Of a stretch of 49,901 nt of DNA, positions 15,623 to 23,217 are shown piece after piece (position 1 is the stretch's first letter; every line of letters begins with the position of its first letter). Under the pieces are notes generated by a model. It was not told the DNA's origin. It saw only the letters and a list, made by a program, of their open reading frames with translations, and did not search any database. The stretch comes from an uncultured Paraprevotella sp. (GTDB lineage: Bacteria; Bacteroidota; Bacteroidia; Bacteroidales; Bacteroidaceae). The position numbers and the translations under genes are program-made. The stretch lies in the NCBI GenBank assembly GCA_900548345.1, contig URKA01000023.1, positions 1 through 49,901 on the forward strand, in the 5' to 3' direction.

Positions 15623-15979
15623 ATGAAAAAGATTGAAGCGATTATTCGCAGGACTAAATTCGATGAGGTCAAGGACGCCTTGTTGGAAGCCGATATTGAA
15701 TGGTTCTCCTATTATGACGTTCGGGGTGTGGGAAAGATGCGCCAGGGACGTATTTACAGAGGGGTAGTGTATGATACGAGTTCGATAGAACGTATCCTGA
15801 TATCCATTGTCGTGCGCGACAAAAATGTGGAGAAGACGATTCAGGCTATTGTGAAGTCTGCCCGGACGGGCGAGATTGGTGACGGACGCATCTTTGTGAT
15901 TCCCGTGGAGGATTCCGTGAGGATTCGTACGGGTGAGAGAGGTGACATTGCGCTTTATAATGCGGAACAAGAGAAGTGA
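15623..15979 (+). CDS. glnK: PII nitrogen-regulatory protein
   Basis: A 118-residue trimeric signal protein that reads 2-oxoglutarate and ATP/ADP and gates the ammonium channel. The family frame is intact: MKKIEAIIRRTKFDEVKDAL start, T-loop with the uridylylation-type tyrosine in YRGVVYDTSSI (about residue 50), B-loop ARTGEIGDGRIFV (about 82-94) and C-terminal VRIRTGERGD. The T-loop is more polar (DTSSIER) than in E. coli GlnB/GlnK (MVDFLPK), so contacts with AmtB or GSIII may differ. It lies 12 bp before amtB, the usual glnK-amtB pairing. Confidence 0.93.
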   Translation: MKKIEAIIRRTKFDEVKDALLEADIEWFSYYDVRGVGKMRQGRIYRGVVYDTSSIERILISIVVRDKNVEKTIQAIVKSARTGEIGDGRIFVIPVEDSVRIRTGERGDIALYNAEQEK

Positions 15980-15991
15980 GAAAGGAAGAAA

Positions 15992-17389
15992 ATGGTTATG
16001 AAGAAGTTTATGAAGACAGATTTAGCCCGACGTTTGATGGGTGTTGCGAGTGTAGCGGTTTTGTTTCCTGTAGCCGCAGCGGCTCAGGATGCGGTGGTTG
16101 CCGGGGAGTGTGTTTCGGCGGATACATTGTCGGAACTGGCCACAGGCGTGAATACCGTATGGATGTTGCTGGCAGCCATGCTGGTGTTTTTCATGCAGCC
16201 GGGTTTTGCTTTGGTTGAGGCCGGTTTCACGAGAACCAAGAATACGGCCAACATTCTGATGAAGAACCTCGTGGATTTCATGTTCGGCTCTTTATTGTTC
16301 TGGCTGGTTGGTTTCGGTTTGATGTTCGGTGCGGGACGTTTTGTCGGAATGCCCCACTTCATTGATTTGGATATGATGTCCGGGATTATCGGCAACGGCC
16401 TTCCCATCGAAGGATTCTTGGTGTTCCAGACCGTTTTCTGCGCCACCTCGGCCACCATTGTATCGGGTGCGATGGCAGAACGTACCAAATTCTCCATGTA
16501 CCTTGTCTATACGGTTTTCATCAGCGTACTTATCTATCCGGTTTCAGGGCATTGGACATGGGGAGGCGGATGGCTGATGAACGGCGAAGAGGGCTCGTTC
16601 ATGATGGATGTATTCGGTTGTGCCAGTCATGATTTTGCCGGTTCGATGGTAGTTCATTCCGTAGGTGGATGGATAGCCCTTGTCGGTGCGGCCATTCTCG
16701 GTCCCCGTGTGGGCAAGTATGGCAAGGACGGCAAGTCACGTGCTATTCCCGGCCATAACCTGACGATTGCCTCTCTGGGTGTGTTCATCCTGTGGTTCGG
16801 ATGGTTCGGCTTCAATCCTGGGTCACAGTTGGCTGCTGCTACGGGTGCAGACCAGACTGCCATTTCTCTTGTGTTCCTGAACACCAATCTTGCGGCTTGT
16901 GCAGGAGGGGTGATGGCATTGTTCGTAAGTTGGATGAAATATGGCAAAACGTCGTTGTCGCTCACGTTGAACGGCATTCTCGCCGGACTGGTAGGCATCA
17001 CGGCCGGTTGTGACGTGGTATCTCCCCTCGGCGCCGTTCTTATCGGATTGATTTGTGGCGTGGTGATGATATTTTCCGTTGACTTTATCGACCATAGACT
17101 CAAGGTTGACGACCCGGTGGGAGCATCTTCCGTGCACGGTGTGTGCGGTACGCTCGGTACAATTCTTGTGGGTTTGTTTGCCGTGGACGGCGGTGTGTTC
17201 TACGGTGGCGGCTTCGGTTTGCTCGGCGCCCAGACTTTCGCCGCTCTGGTTGTCGGAGGTTGGGCTGCGCTGATGGGCTTCATTATCTTTACGGCACTCA
17301 ACAAGCTGCACGGACTTCGCGTACCGAGGCGTGTGGAGGAGGAGGGCCTCGACATTTACGAACACGGTGAATCCGCCTACAATGCGTAA
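15992..17389 (+). CDS. amtB: ammonium transporter (Amt family)
   Basis: A 465-residue inner-membrane trimeric ammonium channel. A cleavable signal peptide (to about residue 32, VAAAAQ) precedes 11 transmembrane helices, starting with NTVWMLLAAMLVFFMQPGFALVEAGF. The pore histidine pair is present: HDFAGSMVVHSVGG near 212-225 and DDPVGASSVHGVCGTLGTI near 372-390. A cytosolic tail of about 25 residues follows. An AAGGAAG sequence 4 bp upstream supports ATG 15992, though the ATG at 15998 is nearly as good. Co-transcribed with the PII gene, whose product is expected to plug the channel when nitrogen is plentiful. Confidence 0.95.
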   Translation: MVMKKFMKTDLARRLMGVASVAVLFPVAAAAQDAVVAGECVSADTLSELATGVNTVWMLLAAMLVFFMQPGFALVEAGFTRTKNTANILMKNLVDFMFGSLLFWLVGFGLMFGAGRFVGMPHFIDLDMMSGIIGNGLPIEGFLVFQTVFCATSATIVSGAMAERTKFSMYLVYTVFISVLIYPVSGHWTWGGGWLMNGEEGSFMMDVFGCASHDFAGSMVVHSVGGWIALVGAAILGPRVGKYGKDGKSRAIPGHNLTIASLGVFILWFGWFGFNPGSQLAAATGADQTAISLVFLNTNLAACAGGVMALFVSWMKYGKTSLSLTLNGILAGLVGITAGCDVVSPLGAVLIGLICGVVMIFSVDFIDHRLKVDDPVGASSVHGVCGTLGTILVGLFAVDGGVFYGGGFGLLGAQTFAALVVGGWAALMGFIIFTALNKLHGLRVPRRVEEEGLDIYEHGESAYNA

Positions 17390-17446
17390 GGTGAATCGGG
17401 AATAAACAATGAATTCAATACAAACTATTAAACTATTCAGGTAATT

Positions 17447-19636
17447 ATGTCAGAATTAAGATTCAGAGTGGTAGAAAAGGCTTTTCATGCAAGAGCTTTG
17501 GAAGTGCCGTCGCCGGCGGAACGTCCGGACGAGTATTTCGGGAAATATGTGTTCAACCGCGAAAAGATGTTCAAGTATCTGCCCAGCACGGTATACGCCA
17601 AGTTGGCGGATGCCATGGACAACGGTGCTGCGCTGGACCGCAGTGTGGCCGATGCTGTGGCCGAAGGGATGAAGCGTTGGGCCACTGAACTTGGTGTGAC
17701 CCATTATACCCATTGGTTCCAGCCTCTGACGGAAGGTACGGCCGAAAAGCACGATGCTTTTGTGGAGCACGACGGGAAGGGAGGCATGATGGAGGAGTTT
17801 TCCGGTAAGTTGCTCGTGCAGCAGGAGCCCGATGCCAGTTCGTTTCCTAACGGTGGTATCCGCAACACTTTCGAGGCGCGCGGCTACAGTGCATGGGACC
17901 CCTCGTCGCCGGTCTTTGTGGTGGACGACACGTTGTGCATTCCTACCGTATTCATTGCTTATACGGGCGAGTCGCTCGACTATAAGGCACCTTTGCTGAA
18001 AGCACTGAGAGCTGTAAACAAGGCTGCGGTGGATGTGTGTCACTACTTTGACCCTACGGTGAAGAAAGTATTTTCATATTTAGGCTGGGAGCAGGAGTAT
18101 TTCCTTGTCGATGAAGGACTTTATGCCGCCCGTCCCGATTTGTTGCTAACTGGGCGTACACTGATGGGGCATGAGGCGTCGAAAAACCAGCAGCTTGAAG
18201 ACCACTATTTCGGGGCGATTCCCACACGTGTGGCGGCTTTCATGAAGGACCTTGAGATACATGCACTCGAACTTGGCATTCCTGTCAAGACGAGACACAA
18301 TGAGGTGGCCCCCAACCAGTTTGAGCTTGCACCCATTTTCGAGGAATGCAACCTGGCTGTAGACCACAACATGCTCATCATGTCGCTGATGCGCAAGGTG
18401 GCCCGCACGCATGGTTTCCGCGTGTTGCTGCATGAGAAACCATTCAAAGGCATCAACGGTTCCGGTAAGCACAATAACTGGTCGTTGGGTACAGATACGG
18501 GTGTGTTGCTGATGGCACCGGGCAAGACGGCCGAAGAAAATCTGCGTTTCATCACATTCATCGTCAACACGCTGATGGCAGTGTACCGTCACAACGGTTT
18601 GCTCAAGGCATCCATCATGAGTGCGACGAACGCGCATCGCCTAGGTGCCAACGAGGCACCTCCTGCCATCATTTCGTCTTTCCTCGGTACACAGTTGACC
18701 AAGGTGCTCGACCATCTGGAGGATTGTCCGGACGAGGAACTTATTTCGCTGGGTGGAAAACAAGGCATGAAACTGGATATTCCGCAGATTCCGGAGTTGC
18801 TGATTGACAATACCGACCGTAACCGCACTTCTCCGTTTGCTTTCACCGGCAACCGTTTTGAATTCCGCGCTGTGGGCTCCGAGGCGAACTGCGCGAGTGC
18901 GATGATTGCACTGAACGCGGCAGTGGCCGAACAGCTGAAAGATTTCAAGGCCGAGGTGGACGGAAGAATAGAGAAAGGCGAGGAGAAACTGGCCGCCATC
19001 ATACAGGTGATTCGCAAGTACATCAAGATTTGCAAACCTATCCGTTTCGACGGCAACGGTTACAGTGAAGAGTGGAAAGCTGAAGCCGCCCGAAGAGGGT
19101 TGGACTGCGAGACGAGTTGTCCGGTCATTTTCGACAGCTACCTGTCGGCAGACAGTGTGAAGATGTTCGAGAGCACGGGTGTGATGACTCGTGTGGAGCT
19201 TGAAGCCCGCAACGAGGTGAAGTGGGAGACCTATACGAAGAAGATACAAATCGAAGCCCGTGTGTTGGGTGATTTGGCGATGAACCACGTGATACCCGTG
19301 GCCATCGGCTACCAGACCCGTCTGATTGACAATGTCTTCAAGATGAAGAGTCTGTTCGACAAGGAAGAGGCAGAGAAACTTTCCGCCGAGAACATGGCCA
19401 TTATCAGGGAGATTTCGGAGCGTACGGCCTATATCAAAGAGCATGTGGATGCCATGGTAGATGCGCGCAAGGTGGCCAATAAGATTGCAGACGAACGCGA
19501 GAAGGCGGTGGCATACCATGATACGATTGCTCCGATGCTGGAAGAGATACGTTACCATATCGACAAACTTGAATTGGTTGTAGACGACCGGATGTGGACG
19601 TTGCCCAAGTATCGTGAGTTGCTGTTCATACGATAA
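17447..19636 (+). CDS. glnN: type III glutamine synthetase
   Basis: A 729-residue cytoplasmic GSIII that makes glutamine from glutamate, ammonium and ATP. The length and the start MSELRFRVVEKAFHARAL are typical of Bacteroides GSIII, which is much longer than the about 470-residue GSI. Active-site blocks visible: GWEQEYFLVD (about 212-222), RHNEVAPNQFELAPIFEECN (about 283-302), GSGKHNNWSLGTDTG (about 337-352), and NRTSPFAFTGNRFEFRAVGS (about 460-480) containing the phosphate-binding Arg. The long C-terminal helical part (600-729) is GSIII-specific. It is the last gene of the porin-PII-amtB-GSIII operon, 57 bp after amtB, and is followed by a terminator. Channel, sensor and assimilating enzyme are thus made together. 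Confidence 0.95.
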   Translation: MSELRFRVVEKAFHARALEVPSPAERPDEYFGKYVFNREKMFKYLPSTVYAKLADAMDNGAALDRSVADAVAEGMKRWATELGVTHYTHWFQPLTEGTAEKHDAFVEHDGKGGMMEEFSGKLLVQQEPDASSFPNGGIRNTFEARGYSAWDPSSPVFVVDDTLCIPTVFIAYTGESLDYKAPLLKALRAVNKAAVDVCHYFDPTVKKVFSYLGWEQEYFLVDEGLYAARPDLLLTGRTLMGHEASKNQQLEDHYFGAIPTRVAAFMKDLEIHALELGIPVKTRHNEVAPNQFELAPIFEECNLAVDHNMLIMSLMRKVARTHGFRVLLHEKPFKGINGSGKHNNWSLGTDTGVLLMAPGKTAEENLRFITFIVNTLMAVYRHNGLLKASIMSATNAHRLGANEAPPAIISSFLGTQLTKVLDHLEDCPDEELISLGGKQGMKLDIPQIPELLIDNTDRNRTSPFAFTGNRFEFRAVGSEANCASAMIALNAAVAEQLKDFKAEVDGRIEKGEEKLAAIIQVIRKYIKICKPIRFDGNGYSEEWKAEAARRGLDCETSCPVIFDSYLSADSVKMFESTGVMTRVELEARNEVKWETYTKKIQIEARVLGDLAMNHVIPVAIGYQTRLIDNVFKMKSLFDKEEAEKLSAENMAIIREISERTAYIKEHVDAMVDARKVANKIADEREKAVAYHDTIAPMLEEIRYHIDKLELVVDDRMWTLPKYRELLFIR

Positions 19637-19674
19637 AGGAGAGATTCTCTATTTATTGGTTATTTGAATGATAA

Positions 19675-19706
19675 GGCCGGGTTGCCGTGAGGCAGTCCGG
19701 TCTTTT
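19675..19706 (+). terminator. terminator of the GSIII operon
   Basis: GGCCGGGTTGCC (19675-19686) pairs with GGCAGTCCGGTC (19691-19702) with G-T wobbles, followed by TTTTG. Confidence 0.7.
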
Positions 19707-19730
19707 GTCTGCATATATGTACGGGTAGAC

Positions 19731-19786
19731 GGCAAAAAGTCGGCCTGTATGCGAAAGAATGTCGGCCTGTTCGTTTTTGGGGCGTT
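19731..19786 (-). repeat. degenerate copy of the 22-bp-unit intergenic element (copy 3)
   Basis: GGCAAAAAGTCG (19731-19742) then two 22-bp units beginning GCCTGTATGCG (19743) and GCCTGTTCG (19765). The first 23 bases match copy 2 (48848) at 18 positions. Orientation is the same as the other two copies. Confidence 0.5.
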
Positions 19787-19823
19787 TGTAGTGTGATTGA
19801 TTCCGGTGGTTTGCCGTGCGAAG

Positions 19824-19858
19824 AAAAAAACACCGGGGCGTATCGCTACGGCCCGGTG
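19824..19858 (-). terminator. terminator of the two-helix membrane protein gene
   Basis: CACCGGGG (19831-19838) pairs with the GCCCGGTG region (19851-19858) around a loop. On the minus strand a run of seven T follows, 38 bp after the stop codon. Confidence 0.8.
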
Positions 19859-19895
19859 GAGACTATATTTTAGATTTATCTATATGAAGTTATGT

Positions 19896-20444
19896 TCAAA
19901 CTGTGTGGTAACTGTCGAGCAGGCTCTTGAGCCGTTCCACGTCCGTACCGGTATGATAGTGCATGTCCGTGACGGGGTGGAAAGTGCAAGTGTCATATTC
20001 CATCAGTTGCAGTCCGGCAAAACGGTCGTCCTCGGAGAGTATGATGTCCAGTCGGATGACTCCCTCATAGTGACCGGAAGGTTTGATGCCTTCGGGAATG
20101 CCGTCGGCATTGATGATGGCCTGCAAGGTCTCTTTTCTGTATTGTCCGAAATACAGATGGTATTCTTTGATACCTTCTCCTTCCGGTTTGTACATATTTT
20201 TGTCTGAGTCGGACAGGCAACGGAAGAGTCCGTATACAGATATACCCACTCCGACGGCCATCAGTATCAGGCAAACCGTCATGTAGTGATTCTTCAGTGT
20301 GAAAGAGTACATGAAGAGAAAGACACCGAGTGTGGCGACAGACAATGAGATGATACAGCTTGAAACGTCAGTTTTCTGTGATATATTATAGTTAGTTAAG
20401 GATGTAGCGCTTGTATTTGAATGTAGAACAGCCATAATCATCAT
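19896..20444 (-). CDS. hypothetical membrane protein with two transmembrane helices
   Basis: Up to 182 residues; not a family I recognise. A polar, Ser/Thr/Asn-rich N-terminus is followed by two hydrophobic helices, VSSCIISLSVATLGVFLFMYSF and MTVCLILMAVGVGISVYGLFRCL (about 27-80). A soluble C-terminal domain of about 100 residues follows, rich in His and Asp (DDRFAGLQLMEYDTCTFHPVTDMHYHTGTDVERL). The start may instead be ATG 20435 (MAVLHSNT), three codons in. It lies convergent to the GSIII operon and has its own terminator, between the two nitrogen operons; whether it has a nitrogen role cannot be said. Confidence 0.6.
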   Translation of the reverse strand: MMIMAVLHSNTSATSLTNYNISQKTDVSSCIISLSVATLGVFLFMYSFTLKNHYMTVCLILMAVGVGISVYGLFRCLSDSDKNMYKPEGEGIKEYHLYFGQYRKETLQAIINADGIPEGIKPSGHYEGVIRLDIILSEDDRFAGLQLMEYDTCTFHPVTDMHYHTGTDVERLKSLLDSYHTV

Positions 20445-20541
20445 GTATTAAAAGGTTGTTGAATGAGATAATAAAACTCAGTTCTCCTGCATTACATAAG
20501 TGTATGCAAAGGATGAAAAGCGTGATGATGATGGCTGATGT

Positions 20542-20940
20542 CTAAACGATGATGTGGCGAAGGGTGAATACGTAATATCCGTTCGGGAGGGGACAATAGA
20601 ACGGCGCATTGGTGTCGTATTGACGACTACGACAGGAAGTTATGAAGGTGTTAAATGGCTTTGTAGCTTTCCTGTAGGTCCTGAGTGAGAATGAAGAGGA
20701 CGCGGGCTCGCCCGACGGTATCACCCGACATGGGATGTTCTCAAATGCCGCTGTGGGAACAGAATCTCCGGCCTGAAGAATGAAAGCATGTTCCGTCTCT
20801 TCTATTATGTCGTTCTGATGATGTTGAAGCGAAAGTTCCTCGTCTCTTCCGTTATTGTCTTCGGAAGTGGCATTTGCTATGATGCGGTTTCCGACCGTCA
20901 TGAGCAACAGAACCAATATGAACTTCAATATCGTTTTCAT
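20542..20940 (-). CDS. short secreted hypothetical protein
   Basis: A 132-residue protein from ATG 20940 (MKTILKFILVLLLMTVGNRIIANA, signal peptide). A longer frame with 13 more residues (MHKKKKFSYICNE) would start inside or before the promoter and so is rejected. The rest is polar with no recognisable domain; two cysteines (in ENIPCRV and TSCRSRQ) and a third in FYCPL could form a disulphide in the periplasm. The -7 box ends 7 bp before the ATG, so the transcript should be almost leaderless. No terminator was seen before the next gene on the same strand, 97 bp on. Confidence 0.55.
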   Translation of the reverse strand: MKTILKFILVLLLMTVGNRIIANATSEDNNGRDEELSLQHHQNDIIEETEHAFILQAGDSVPTAAFENIPCRVIPSGEPASSSFSLRTYRKATKPFNTFITSCRSRQYDTNAPFYCPLPNGYYVFTLRHIIV

Positions 20941-20947
20941 TTCGTTG

Positions 20948-20979
20948 CAAATATAAGAGAACTTTTTTTTCTTGTGCAA
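20948..20979 (-). promoter_or_regulatory. promoter of the short secreted hypothetical gene, nearly leaderless
   Basis: On the minus strand TTG (20977-20979), 21 bp, then TATATTTG (20948-20955), followed 7 bp later by the ATG. Confidence 0.65.
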
Positions 20980-21096
20980 CCCTTTCCCGCAAATTTAGAA
21001 TATCTTTTGAATTCGGTGCGGTTTTTGTGTATTTTCATTAAAAAAAGCCAGCCTTTTTGTTGTCTTTTTGTCAATAAAACTGAGGCGTTGTGGGAG

Positions 21097-21147
21097 CGGC
21101 CGTTCCCGCACGGGCAAAGCATGCCTTGTGCTGTGCGGGGACGGCCG
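21097..21147 (-). terminator. long hairpin after dapL, probable operon terminator
   Basis: CGGCCGTTCCCGCAC (21097-21111) pairs with GTGCGGGGACGGCCG (21133-21147), 14 of 15 bp. No T-tract follows directly on the minus strand, so it may rather protect the 3' end or act with Rho. It starts 15 bp past the dapL stop. Confidence 0.55.
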
Positions 21148-21162
21148 GATTTCCACAAATCA

Positions 21163-22392
21163 TTACATCCATTGTTTGATGCGTTGCATGGCCTCCGTGC
21201 AGTCTTCCCGTTTGCCGAAAGCCGTCAGGCGCAGGTATCCTTCGCCGCTCGGTCCGAAGCCCACACCGGGTGTGCCCACTACGTTTACCTCATAGAGCAG
21301 TTGCTCGAAGAATGCCCATGAGCCGGTTCCTTTGGGCGTTTGCAGCCAGATGTAAGGTGCGTTTATGCCGCCGTACACGTTGAATCCTGCGCCTTGCAGG
21401 CCTTCGCGCATGATGCGTGCATTCTCCATGTAATAGTCGATGGTGGCTTTCACCTGCGCTTTACCTTCGGGAGAGTAGATAGCCTCGGCTCCGCGTTGGG
21501 TGATGTAGCTTGTGCCGTTGAATTTGGTGCATTGCCGGCGGTTCCACAGTCGGTTCAGCGGGACGCGCTCGCCGTCCAGTGTGGCTGCGGTAAGCTCTTT
21601 CGGAACCACCGTATATCCGCATCTTACGCCGGTGAACCCGGCAGTCTTGGAGAAGCTCCTGAACTCGATGGCACAGCGTTTAGCCCCTTTGATTTCATAG
21701 ATGGAGTGGGGCACGTCGTTCTCGCGGATGTAAGCCTCGTAGGCTGCATCGAAGAAGATGAGCGTGTCGTTGGCCAGTGCATAGTCTACCCACTGTTTCA
21801 GCTCGGCCTTGGTCAGCGTTGTGCCCGTGGGATTGTTCGGATAGCACAGATATATGATGTCGATGCGCCGGTCCGGTATCTGTGGTATGAAACGGTTTTC
21901 CGCCGTGCAGGGCAGATAAGTCACATTGCTCCATTTTCCGTCCTGCCCCAGTGTGCCGGCCCGTCCGCACATGACATTACTGTCGATGTATACGGGATAG
22001 ATGGGATCGGTCACTCCCATGCTGTTGTCGTGGCGCAGGATTTCACCGATGTTTCCCGTGTCGCTTTTGGCACCGTCGCTGATGAAGATTTCCGAGGGAC
22101 TCAGGTTGATGCCTCTTGATGCGAAGTCATGTTTGAGGATGGCCTCAATGAGGAAGTCGTATCCCTGTTCGGGGCCGTAGCCGCGGAATGTGTCGGCGTG
22201 TGCCATTTCGTCCACGGCACGGTGCATGGCTTCGATGCTTGCCATGGGCAGCGGACGGGTCACGTCGCCTATCCCCAGCCGGATGAGTTTCTTTCCGGGG
22301 TGTGTAGCCTTGAAAATATTGACTTTCTTTGCGATGTCGGAAAACAGGTAGCTTCCGGGAAGTTTCAGGTAATGTTCGTTTACTAATGCCAT
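21163..22392 (-). CDS. dapL: LL-diaminopimelate aminotransferase
   Basis: A 409-residue PLP enzyme that makes LL-2,6-diaminopimelate directly from tetrahydrodipicolinate using glutamate as amino donor, a one-step bypass of the dapD-dapC-dapE branch of lysine and cell-wall synthesis. The start MALVNEHYLKLPGSYLFSDIAKKV and length match the DapL family. Key blocks: IRLGIGDVTRPLP (about 37-49), DPIYPVYIDSNVMCG (about 128-142), CYPNNPTGT (about 185), and SFSKTAGFTGVRCG (about 243-256) with the PLP-binding lysine. It starts 12 bp after dapF, so the two consecutive enzymes of the pathway are coupled. Fifth and last gene of the gltB operon. Confidence 0.96.
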   Translation of the reverse strand: MALVNEHYLKLPGSYLFSDIAKKVNIFKATHPGKKLIRLGIGDVTRPLPMASIEAMHRAVDEMAHADTFRGYGPEQGYDFLIEAILKHDFASRGINLSPSEIFISDGAKSDTGNIGEILRHDNSMGVTDPIYPVYIDSNVMCGRAGTLGQDGKWSNVTYLPCTAENRFIPQIPDRRIDIIYLCYPNNPTGTTLTKAELKQWVDYALANDTLIFFDAAYEAYIRENDVPHSIYEIKGAKRCAIEFRSFSKTAGFTGVRCGYTVVPKELTAATLDGERVPLNRLWNRRQCTKFNGTSYITQRGAEAIYSPEGKAQVKATIDYYMENARIMREGLQGAGFNVYGGINAPYIWLQTPKGTGSWAFFEQLLYEVNVVGTPGVGFGPSGEGYLRLTAFGKREDCTEAMQRIKQWM

Positions 22393-22404
22393 ATAGGTTG
22401 TTTT

Positions 22405-23217
22405 TTAGATGGTTTCAATCGTGCCGTCGAAAACGTGTGTCGCCGGTCCTGTCATATACACTCTGTTGCTGTCTTGCCGCCATTCGATGGTGAGTGTCCC
22501 GCCATCCATGATGATGTCCGACTGTCGGTCGCGCCGTCCGGTGAAGGCAGCGGCTACGGCAGTGGCGCATGCGCCCGTTCCGCAGGCCTGTGTGATGCCC
22601 GAACCTCTTTCCCACACACGCATACGCACCTTTCCGTTGTCCAGAATCTGTGCGAATTCCACATTCACGCGGTCGGGGAACAGTGGGTGATGTTCCAGAA
22701 TCGGGCCTGCCTTAGGGAGATCGACAGCTGTGATGTCATCGGTGAAGATGACCAGATGGGGATTGCCCATGCACACGGCGATACCTTCGGCAAAAGGATA
22801 GCCGTCGCCTAAGGTTACCGGCCGGATGCCGGACGGTTCTCCCATGTCCACCGTGACACGCTCCACTTTGCCGTTTTCGGTATGCAGGTGTAGCACCTTG
22901 ATGCCCGAAAGGGTTTCCAGTGCAACTTCCGTCCTGTCGGCCAGGCCATGTTCATACAGGTACTTGCCGATGCAACGGCTGGCGTTGCCACACATCATGG
23001 CCTCCGACCCGTCGGCATTGAAGATGCGCATGCTGAAATCAGCCTTGTCCGACGGGCCGATGAGTACAAGGCCGTCGCTGCCGATTCCCGTGTGTGGCCT
23101 GCTCCATTCCACAGCGCAGGCTTCGGGATTGTCGATAGGGTATTTGAGCGTGTTCACATAGATGTAGTCGTTGCCCGCTCCGTGCATTTTTGTAAATTCG
23201 ATTTTCATGTCTGTCAT
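22405..23217 (-). CDS. dapF: diaminopimelate epimerase
   Basis: A 270-residue cofactor-free epimerase that turns LL- into meso-diaminopimelate for peptidoglycan and lysine. The two catalytic cysteines sit in AMMCGNASRCIG (about residue 73-84) and TQACGTGACATA (about 208-219). The start chosen is ATG 23217 (MTDMKIEFTKMHGAGNDY): its ATG overlaps the asnB stop as ATGA, which favours coupled translation. ATG 23208 (MKIEFTK) is the alternative and closer to the shortest family start. A longer open frame upstream reads the asnB C-terminus in another frame and is not genuine. Confidence 0.95.
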   Translation of the reverse strand: MTDMKIEFTKMHGAGNDYIYVNTLKYPIDNPEACAVEWSRPHTGIGSDGLVLIGPSDKADFSMRIFNADGSEAMMCGNASRCIGKYLYEHGLADRTEVALETLSGIKVLHLHTENGKVERVTVDMGEPSGIRPVTLGDGYPFAEGIAVCMGNPHLVIFTDDITAVDLPKAGPILEHHPLFPDRVNVEFAQILDNGKVRMRVWERGSGITQACGTGACATAVAAAFTGRRDRQSDIIMDGGTLTIEWRQDSNRVYMTGPATHVFDGTIETI

